Part shown: in pieces, positions 58,018-64,000 of the stretch
Position numbering within the stretch: position 1 is the stretch's first letter
How the letters are laid out: every line of letters starts with the position of its first letter
Source: Pseudorhizobium tarimense
GTDB taxonomy: Bacteria > Pseudomonadota > Alphaproteobacteria > Rhizobiales > Rhizobiaceae
Direction of reading: 5' to 3'
Assembly: GCF_022968135.1 (NCBI RefSeq)
Contig: NZ_JALJRA010000004.1
Span: 199,538-263,537 of the forward strand
Length of the DNA: 64,000 nucleotides
Notes under the pieces: generated by a model
Told to the model about the DNA's origin: nothing
What the model saw: only the letters and a program-made list of their open reading frames with translations
The model's database searches: none
Position numbers and translations under genes: made by a program

Positions 58018-59600
58018 CGGCGCGCATCATCCCGGTCGTCGAAGCGCGGCGGCGCCTGCACGATGGGCGCGAGATCGCGCTGCTGGACGTCAGGGAGGCT
58101 GGCCAATTTGGCGAGGCGCATCCGCTGTTCGCCACTCCATCCCCCTTCTCCCGGTTGGAGATCCTCGCACCCCGCCTCGTGCCGCGGCTGACAGTGCCGG
58201 TGCTGCTCCTCGATGCCGGCGACGGTGTGGCGGAACAGGCTGCTCCAAGGCTAGCTGAGCTCGGCTATACCGAGATCAGCATCATTGCCGGTGGCATGCC
58301 GGCCTGGGCGGCAGCAGGCTTCCCCGTCTACAAGGGCGTCAATGTTCCGTCCAAGACACTCGGGGAGTTGGTAGAGCAGATCTGGCATCCGTCCATGCTC
58401 ACCCCGGAACGACTGGCCGCCTGGAAGGCGGACGGTCGAGATTTCCGCTTCTTCGATGCCCGCCCGGCCGACGAATACGGCAAGATGCGCGTTCCCGGTG
58501 CGGTATGTCTGCCGAACGGTGAGCTGGCACATCGCCTCCCAGCGGTGGTCGAGCCTGACGAAACCATCGTCATCACCTGCGCCGGGCGTACGCGCGGTAT
58601 CATCGGCGCAATCAGTGCGAGGCTGGCGGGGCACCAGGGGCCCGTTCTAGCCCTCGAAAACGGCACTCAGGGATGGGCACTGGCCGGAGAAATGCTGGAG
58701 CGCGGCAACACGGCAGCGGCCTTTCCGGCGCTTTCGTCCGCCGAGGCCGAACGCACGCGCGCCGCGGCGCAATCGCTGATCAGCCGCTTTTGCATCGACA
58801 CAATTGACACTGCCGAGATCGACAGCTTCCTGTCAGACCACGAAACAACCACCTATCTGCTCGATGTGCGATCGGTGGCCGAAGCCGCCACCGATCCGAT
58901 CCCCGGTGCAGCGCACGCGCCGTCCGGCCAACTCGTGCAGGCGACAGACCAGTGGGTCGCGGTGCGGCACGCGCGGCTCATTCTCCTCGACAGCCTCGGC
59001 CTGCGTGCAGGGCTTGCCGCGTTTTGGCTGCGGCAACTGGGTTATCGGCCTTACGTCGCGATCATCGACAACGGAATCCGCCGGCGAGCGTCAAGAAACG
59101 ATGCAGCAAGACCTGACCACCCGTTCAACCTGCCGTCGATCATGGCCGAAGACGCGCTGCGGCTTCGCGCCGAGGACAGAGCGATCTTCATCGATCTGCG
59201 CGGCTCGCTTGCCTATCGTGAAAGCCACGTCGATGGGGCGATCTGGCTCGTGCGGCCCAAGGCCAGATCCGTGGCTGGCACCGTCGGCGGCCGGGCAGCC
59301 CTGCTGATCACCGATGACCGGCTTGTTGCCGAACTGGCGGCCAAGGAGCTCCGTGAAGCGGGAATCCAGGAACTGAGGTTGGTTGAGGGCGGTCACCAAG
59401 CCCTGGTCAATGCCGGCGCGCGGACTGTTTCTACACCGGACACGCCGTCCGACGCGGAGGCCATCGACCACCTCTTCTTCGTCCACGACCGCCATGATGG
59501 CAACCTCGAATCCTCCCGGCGCTACCTCGCCTGGGAAACGGGCCTGGTCGATCAGTTGGATGACGTCGAGCGGATGGAATACCGACTGGAACGCCCCTGA
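58014..59600 (+). CDS. Four-domain rhodanese-like protein
   Basis: 528 residues with four rhodanese-type units. They start near residues 5 (IIPVVEARRRLHDGREIALLD), 125 (LTPERLAAWKADGRDF), 260 (ETTTYLLDVRSVAEAATDPI) and 385 (EDALRLRAEDRAIFIDLRGS). Only the second has a catalytic-loop cysteine, Cys189 in ITCAGRTRG; the other loops read LLDAGDGVA, LLDSLGLRA and LITDDRLVA. Such proteins carry persulfide sulfur; here one active and three structural units are likely. Translationally coupled to the dehalogenase-like hydrolase, and followed by a terminator, so the two genes form a complete unit. Confidence 0.87.
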   Translation: MTARIIPVVEARRRLHDGREIALLDVREAGQFGEAHPLFATPSPFSRLEILAPRLVPRLTVPVLLLDAGDGVAEQAAPRLAELGYTEISIIAGGMPAWAAAGFPVYKGVNVPSKTLGELVEQIWHPSMLTPERLAAWKADGRDFRFFDARPADEYGKMRVPGAVCLPNGELAHRLPAVVEPDETIVITCAGRTRGIIGAISARLAGHQGPVLALENGTQGWALAGEMLERGNTAAAFPALSSAEAERTRAAAQSLISRFCIDTIDTAEIDSFLSDHETTTYLLDVRSVAEAATDPIPGAAHAPSGQLVQATDQWVAVRHARLILLDSLGLRAGLAAFWLRQLGYRPYVAIIDNGIRRRASRNDAARPDHPFNLPSIMAEDALRLRAEDRAIFIDLRGSLAYRESHVDGAIWLVRPKARSVAGTVGGRAALLITDDRLVAELAAKELREAGIQELRLVEGGHQALVNAGARTVSTPDTPSDAEAIDHLFFVHDRHDGNLESSRRYLAWETGLVDQLDDVERMEYRLERP

Positions 59601-59618
59601 CCGCAAAGCCAGATAGCC

Positions 59619-59660
59619 GGCGCGACACCATCTCCCGGTGCTGCGCCAGCCGCTTTTTTT
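59619..59660 (+). terminator. Rho-independent terminator after the rhodanese gene
   Basis: An 11-bp stem (59619-59629 with 59637-59647, one G-T pair and one mismatch) with a seven-base loop is followed within six bases by seven T residues (59654-59660). It ends the hydrolase-rhodanese transcript before the convergent tctA gene. Confidence 0.7.
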
Positions 59661-59686
59661 GTTCGCCTTGCTTGATAGGACTAGCC

Positions 59687-61204
59687 CTACTGCGCCGCCG
59701 ACAAGGCTGCAACTTTCGCTCTGCGGCGCTTGGAGATCGCCTGCAGCAGAATGGATCCGAGCATCAGAGCAAAGATCAGTAGAGCCCAGGGGCGTTCGAG
59801 TCCATAGCCGATGAAGTCGCCGCCGCTGATCTGGTTCGTCCGTAGCAGATTGCCCTCCAGCAGGCTGCCAAGCAGCAGGCCGACGACTGTCGCAGCCACG
59901 GGATAGCCGTAGCGCACCATAGCCCAGCCAAGCACCGAGAAAACCCAGAGCGTTATCGGGCCTGCGGAGCTCCCCTCGATGGCATAGGCACCGAAGGTCG
60001 AAACGACGAGAACGCTGGGGATCAGGAAGCGCAACGGAACCCTGACCACATAGCCGGCAACATAGACGAAGCCCAGTCCGACGACGAAGAGCAGCATCGC
60101 CTGCGCGAAGTTGGAGAAGATGACCGCGTAGACGATGTCCTTGTTGTTGGCGATGAAGCTCGGTCCGCCGACGATGTTGTGCATGGCAAATGCTGCAAGA
60201 AGAATCGCCGTGGCACCCCCGCCAGGTATTCCAAGCGCGAGCATCGTCGCCATCGCGCCCCCCTCCGAGGAGGAGTTCGCCGCCTCGGCCGCGATCACCC
60301 CCTTCGGGTTACCTTGGCCGAATGTGTCACCATCGGAGGCGTTCCGTTTGGTTTCCGAATAGGAGAGCAGATTGGAGATCGACGACCCGACGCCCGGAAT
60401 CGCCCCGACGATGACGCCGATCAACGATCCCCGGAAGATGATCGTCGGGTAGCGGAAGGTGTGCTGGACTCCGCCGAGGATCTTCTTAAAACTGATTTTT
60501 CGGGAGGCTTCGTCTGCGATCAAGTAGGTCGTATTGATGAGCCCGATCAGTTGGCTGGCCGCCAGCAAGCCCATCATCGCGGGGATCTGCGGAACGCCGT
60601 CGAGAAGCCACGGGATGCCCATCGTTCCCCGGACGAAACCGGCCGTATTCATGCCCACTGTCCCGAGCAACACGCCGAAGGTGCCGGCCAGAAGGCCACG
60701 GCTCATATGGGTGCCGGCAAGCGAGCCGAGCAGCAGCATTCCCCAGACAGCCACTGCGAACATCTCAAGCGGTCCCAGCTTCAGAACCACCCCGGAGATC
60801 GGGACGATCAGCACGAAAAGTATGACGTAGCTTGCAAGGCAGCCGATAACGGAAGATGCAAGTGCAACGCCCAGCGCCTCGCTGTGTTGGCCCTTGCGCG
60901 CCATCGGATAGCCGTCGAAGGTGGTTGCCACCGCCGAGGATGTGCCGGGAATTCCCATCAGAACCGCCGGAACCGATCCACCAAAACCGGCGCCGGTGTA
61001 TATTGCCGTTAGGAAAACGATGGCCGGCAGGAAGTCCATGTAGAGAGTCGCCGGCAGGGCAAATGCCATGGCCATCGTGATCGATATTCCCGGCATTGCG
61101 CCAAAGATCAGGCCGATAGCCAGGCCGGGCAGCAGATAGAGCCAGGCGTTCATGTCGGACGACAGTAACGTGAAGGCTCCCGAAACAGACGTCAGTTCGA
61201 CCAC
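59687..61204 (-). CDS. tctA: TctA large membrane subunit, tripartite tricarboxylate transporter (system 3)
   Basis: 505 residues, about eleven hydrophobic segments: GLIFGAMPGISITMAMAFAL near residue 35, YTGAGFGGSVPAVLMGIPGT, GVIVGAIPGVGSSISNLLSY, GVIAAEAANSSSEGGAMATM and LALGIPGGGATAILLAAFAM. It is distinct from the two other TctA proteins in the window. Last gene of a tctC-tctB-tctA set. Confidence 0.9.
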   Translation of the reverse strand: MVELTSVSGAFTLLSSDMNAWLYLLPGLAIGLIFGAMPGISITMAMAFALPATLYMDFLPAIVFLTAIYTGAGFGGSVPAVLMGIPGTSSAVATTFDGYPMARKGQHSEALGVALASSVIGCLASYVILFVLIVPISGVVLKLGPLEMFAVAVWGMLLLGSLAGTHMSRGLLAGTFGVLLGTVGMNTAGFVRGTMGIPWLLDGVPQIPAMMGLLAASQLIGLINTTYLIADEASRKISFKKILGGVQHTFRYPTIIFRGSLIGVIVGAIPGVGSSISNLLSYSETKRNASDGDTFGQGNPKGVIAAEAANSSSEGGAMATMLALGIPGGGATAILLAAFAMHNIVGGPSFIANNKDIVYAVIFSNFAQAMLLFVVGLGFVYVAGYVVRVPLRFLIPSVLVVSTFGAYAIEGSSAGPITLWVFSVLGWAMVRYGYPVAATVVGLLLGSLLEGNLLRTNQISGGDFIGYGLERPWALLIFALMLGSILLQAISKRRRAKVAALSAAQ

Positions 61205-61214
61205 GGCGCCTCGC

Positions 61215-61682
61215 TTAAAGGATTGTCAAAGGGAAAGGGAAAGGCGTTATCGTTCCGTATCCGTAGATCAGGAAGACGGTGAAGAGCGCACTGAACAAAA
61301 GATTGACCCACCATCGTTTCTCGCCGCAGACCGCCAGCGCCACAACCATGAAGGCGAAGGTGGCGATGTCGAAGCCGATGACTTCCAGCGAAAAGGCCAG
61401 TCCCGCAAGCGCCACGATGAGGATGAAGACCCGGATCAGGTCACCCCAAGTTTCTCCGGTCGCTTCAACCTCCTCGGCTGCATCGGCGCGCGGGAATATC
61501 CCCGGAAGCACGAAGGCCGCAAGGACAATTGCGAGGAATGCAGCCGGCTGTACGAGCAGGAGGTTGTTGGTGCGCAACGACACGCTACGCGCATCCAGAA
61601 GATAGGCAACGACGACCCCAACAATGGCGGCCAGAAGGATGAGGTGACCCCACACGACCTTCCGTCCTGATTTGGTGCTCAT
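61215..61682 (-). CDS. tctB: TctB small membrane subunit (system 3)
   Basis: 155 residues with four to five hydrophobic segments: VVWGHLILLAAIVGVVVAYL near the N-terminus, NLLLVQPAAFLAIVLAAFVL, LIRVFILIVALAGLAFSLEV and WWVNLLFSALFTVFLIYGYG. Length and layout fit TctB, with low sequence conservation as usual. Ten bases before tctA. Confidence 0.8.
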   Translation of the reverse strand: MSTKSGRKVVWGHLILLAAIVGVVVAYLLDARSVSLRTNNLLLVQPAAFLAIVLAAFVLPGIFPRADAAEEVEATGETWGDLIRVFILIVALAGLAFSLEVIGFDIATFAFMVVALAVCGEKRWWVNLLFSALFTVFLIYGYGTITPFPFPLTIL

Positions 61683-61701
61683 GGATAGAAATCTCCGTCG
61701 T

Positions 61702-61735
61702 TGCGGGAGCGTCCGCGTTCACGGACACTCCCGCA
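61702..61735 (-). other. Stem-loop between tctC and tctB (system 3)
   Basis: A long hairpin pairs 61702-61715 with 61722-61735 around a six-base loop, with one mismatch and no T-run. Its location just after the binding-protein gene suggests mRNA stabilisation that raises the binding protein over the membrane subunits. Confidence 0.55.
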
Positions 61736-61750
61736 TGCGTTGCCAGGCTA

Positions 61751-62752
61751 TTAGTTGCCCTTCAGAAGATCGAGATACTGTTCCATCACCTTGGCGGTGC
61801 GGGCAAGCATCTGGTTCGATTCTTCTGGACCATACCAGTCGGTAGCAAGTTGCTGGTTCTTCAGCGCCTCAATTGCCGCCGGATCTTTCGAGGCCGCTTC
61901 GATCGCGCCCACGAGCGTCTTGAAGACCTCGGGATTGGACGTCTGCATCGAACCGTGCAGGCCCCAACCTCGCTGGGAGCCGACCACGAAGTCGGCATCG
62001 GCGCCGAGAACGTCAGTGACGATCGCGCCGTCCCAATTGTCGCGCTTGCGGGTGTCGAAGGTCAACAAGGGGCGTATCTGCTCGGCCAGCGGTAGGAAGC
62101 CTTCCCCACCGACGAAACCGACATCAACGACACCACCGGCGACAGCGTTGCGCGCAGGACCGCCACCATCATAGGTGACGACACGAACGGCATCGACCTC
62201 GATCTCATTGGCCGAGCACAGGATGTGGAAGTTTACGAGGTCTGCCGAAGCCGGCTGGAGGCCCACCGAAAGACTGCTCGGGTCAGCCTTGAGCCGCGAG
62301 ATGAAGTCTTGCACCGACTTGATGTCGGAACCCGCGCTCGTCGCCATCAGCGTGTAGTCCTGTGACGGCAGATTGACCATGTAGAAGTCTTCCAACTTGA
62401 AGGAAGCATCCTGCGTCAAGATGTTGAGCGGCAAATAGGGCGCCGCGGAGGTGCACAGGATGGTGTAGCCGTCGTCCGGCTGCTGCAGGAAGAATGTATG
62501 ACCGAGCAGTGCGCCAGCGCCGCCACGGTTGATGATCGTCAACGGCTGGCCGAGCTGCTGTTGAAGGAACGGAGCAAATGCCCGTGCCAACCGGTCGTTA
62601 TAGCCCCCGGTGTCGAATGGAACGACGACGTTGATCGGACGATCCGGATAGGCGTTTTGGGCGCGCAGGATCGAAGGCGATGCGAGCGCAGCAAAGGCAA
62701 CGCCCCCCGCACTCGCCTTGAGAATGGTTCGACGCGAAAATGTGGATGTCAT
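61751..62752 (-). CDS. tctC: TctC-family binding protein with a Tat-type signal (system 3)
   Basis: 333 residues. The N-terminus TFSRRTILKASAGGVAFAAL has a twin-arginine SRRTILK motif and hydrophobic stretch, so export through Tat is likely, unlike the other two TctC proteins, which have plain Sec signals. Mature region YPDRPINVVVPFDTGGYNDR, INRGGAGALLGHTFFLQQPD and DGGGPARNAVAGGVVDVGFV matches the family. ATG 62752 follows GGAGGAACCAC. Confidence 0.86.
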   Translation of the reverse strand: MTSTFSRRTILKASAGGVAFAALASPSILRAQNAYPDRPINVVVPFDTGGYNDRLARAFAPFLQQQLGQPLTIINRGGAGALLGHTFFLQQPDDGYTILCTSAAPYLPLNILTQDASFKLEDFYMVNLPSQDYTLMATSAGSDIKSVQDFISRLKADPSSLSVGLQPASADLVNFHILCSANEIEVDAVRVVTYDGGGPARNAVAGGVVDVGFVGGEGFLPLAEQIRPLLTFDTRKRDNWDGAIVTDVLGADADFVVGSQRGWGLHGSMQTSNPEVFKTLVGAIEAASKDPAAIEALKNQQLATDWYGPEESNQMLARTAKVMEQYLDLLKGN

Positions 62753-63121
62753 GTGGTTCCTCCGTGGCCTTTTGCGGCTCGCTCTCCCTCTGTCATCCCA
62801 TTCCGGGGGACGACTGCCTCTCCCAAGGCATGATAGCAAGGCTAAGAACGATTTCGTGGACTGTCAACAATTAATGCAACGTGCAGCGTTTAGAGGTGCG
62901 CGCAGGAGGATTCTGTCAGGCGCACAAACTGTTTTTTCTTCTGTGACGCAGCCGATTGACCGGAAGCTTGTCGCAAAGTGACGCATCGACCCAAAGTTGT
63001 TGACAATCAACAGATGTTAGAGTTTGTTGGCCCGATGGCGAGGGAGCGCAGAATGCGGCGTGAAAGCACTTCTGATGGTGAGAGCCTTCGTCCCCGAAGT
63101 GAAAAATTGGGAGAATTGGAA
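62753..63121. promoter_or_regulatory. Divergent promoter region with two GntR-type sites
   Basis: 369 bases between tctC (minus) and the MmgE/PrpD gene (plus). It holds TGTCAACAAT at 62862-62871 (TTGTTGACA on the minus strand) and TTGTTGACAAT at 62997-63007 on the plus strand, each oriented toward the gene it would control and each containing a TTGACA that could be a -35 element. I see no gene in it, though the MmgE/PrpD frame is open back to ATG 63053 and 63035. Confidence 0.5.
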
Positions 63122-64000
63122 ATGACCATCGCGACAAGAACCGTCACCGCATCCGAAGCTAACGGCTTGACCTTTGAGGTTGCCAGCTTCGTTCATGCTG
63201 CAAAAAGCACCGATCTGCCGGCGGTCGTCGTGGAGAACGGCAAGAAATCGATCCTCGATGGTCTTGGCCTCGCCCTGTCCGGATCGGTCGCGACTTCAGG
63301 TGAATATGTTCGTCGTCACCTGGACGACATCGGTACTGCCAATGGCACGGCGAGCGTTATCGGCACCAACCGCAAGGTCGCGCCACGTTTCGCCGCCTTC
63401 GCTAACGGTGTCGGGATCCATGCCGACGACTATGATGACACGCAGCTCGCCGTTGCCAAGGACCGCGTCTACGGCCTCCTGACCCACCCGACGGCACCCG
63501 CCCTGCCCTCAGCGTTGGCCATGGGAGAGACACTCGGCTCGAGCGGCGCAGACGTCATGCTGGCCTATCACATCGGCGTCGAAGTCGAATGCAAGATTGC
63601 CGAAGCGATCAATCCGCGGCATTACCAGACCGGCTTCCATGCAACCGCAACCTGCGGCACATACGCTTCCGCCGCTGCGGCCGGCCGCCTGATGGGCCTC
63701 AATGTCGAGCAGTTGTTGCGCGCGCTTTCCATTGCCGGCAGCCAGTCTGCCGGCCTGCGGGAAAACTTCGGCACCATGACCAAACCCTTCCATGCTGGGC
63801 GCTCGTCGGAAAGCGGCGTGGTCGCGGCGCAATTCGCCTCCTATGGCTGGACGGCTGCGCCGACGATCCTGGAAGCTCCGCGCGGCTTCTTCTCGGCCGC
63901 AGGAGGCGGCTACGACGAGAACGCCATCAGCGGCAAGCTCGGCAACCCCTGGACATTCGACAGCCCCGGCATTTCAATCAAGCCGCATCCGTCGGGTTCG
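63122..64000 (+). CDS. MmgE/PrpD-family protein (paralogue 3), cut by the right edge
   Basis: The first 293 residues are visible: VVVENGKKSILDGLGLALSG, NGVGIHADDYDDTQLAVAKD, LTHPTAPALPSALAMGETLG, VEVECKIAEAINPRHYQTGF, HATATCGTYASAAAAGRLMG and GTMTKPFHAGRSSESGVVAA, then ISIKPHPSG at the edge. These line up with paralogue 1 (GTMTKPMHVGR, ISIKPYPSG). ATG 63122 has GGGAG at eight bases and gives a normal N-terminus; ATG 63053, also with a GGGAG site, would add 23 charged residues. Divergent from tctC of system 3 and likely in the same regulon. Confidence 0.85.
   Translation, partial: MTIATRTVTASEANGLTFEVASFVHAAKSTDLPAVVVENGKKSILDGLGLALSGSVATSGEYVRRHLDDIGTANGTASVIGTNRKVAPRFAAFANGVGIHADDYDDTQLAVAKDRVYGLLTHPTAPALPSALAMGETLGSSGADVMLAYHIGVEVECKIAEAINPRHYQTGFHATATCGTYASAAAAGRLMGLNVEQLLRALSIAGSQSAGLRENFGTMTKPFHAGRSSESGVVAAQFASYGWTAAPTILEAPRGFFSAAGGGYDENAISGKLGNPWTFDSPGISIKPHPSGS

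Overview
This window reads as high-GC chromosome or megaplasmid from a Rhizobiaceae-type alphaproteobacterium (Sinorhizobium/Ensifer/Rhizobium/Agrobacterium relatives). The basis is gene content: a chvE-gguA-gguB-type sugar locus, BA14K and DUF982 proteins, three tripartite tricarboxylate transporters (TTT), and promoters matching the alphaproteobacterial EcfG general-stress consensus. I saw no rRNA, tRNA, insertion sequence or CRISPR array. The window cuts into genes at both ends: metH on the left and an MmgE/PrpD gene on the right.

Region 1 (1-7.5 kb): metH (partial) with a near-perfect 18-bp palindrome upstream, an AGE-family sugar isomerase, an MgtC/SapB protein, a PAS hybrid histidine kinase with two receivers, and a DUF982 protein. 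Region 2 (7.5-16.4 kb): a compact GlgE-pathway operon of glgE, treS-maltokinase fusion and glgB. It turns trehalose/maltose into branched alpha-glucan and sits behind an exact GGAAC-N16-CGTT stress promoter. Its GlgE carries an extra N-terminal GH13-like domain whose catalytic acids are gone. Region 3 (16.4-19.3 kb): cupin, J-domain protein, PAP2 phosphatase and DUF1206 protein; the last two share a second stress-type promoter.

Region 4 (19.3-32.7 kb): sugar uptake and oxidation. chvE-gguA-gguB, an IlvD/Edd sugar-acid dehydratase, a Gfo/Idh/MocA dehydrogenase and a GguC/FAH-fold protein are on the minus strand. A ytfQRT-yjfF galactofuranose-type importer with a GntR/FCD regulator diverges from them. 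A textbook terminator lies between chvE and gguA. Region 5 (32.7-35.2 kb): a phosphoesterase, a small Rmf/CrpP-like protein, a BA14K protein and a decayed helix-turn-helix gene with two frameshifts and a stop.

Region 6 (35.2-43.9 kb): a tartrate module with two tandem tartrate-dehydrogenase paralogues, a TctA-TctB fusion with its binding protein, two LysR regulators and a D-tartrate dehydratase. Region 7 (43.9-55.8 kb): eleven co-directional minus-strand genes. They contain the CoA-transferase, MaoC/HTD2-type hydratase and CitE-type lyase expected for itaconate (or mesaconate) conversion to pyruvate and acetyl-CoA, together with an acyl-CoA dehydrogenase, two MmgE/PrpD proteins, an SDR, an AbrB-type membrane protein and a full TctCBA. 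Region 8 (55.8-64 kb): an enolase-superfamily protein divergent from a fluoroacetate-dehalogenase-like hydrolase plus a four-domain rhodanese, then another TctCBA divergent from a third MmgE/PrpD gene.

Four intergenic sites in regions 7-8 share a TTGTnGACA core, typical of GntR/FCD operators. This suggests that both TTT systems, the hydrolase/rhodanese pair and the MmgE/PrpD genes form one regulon for an organic-acid substrate. That regulon, with the itaconate-type pathway inside it, is the most interesting candidate system here.
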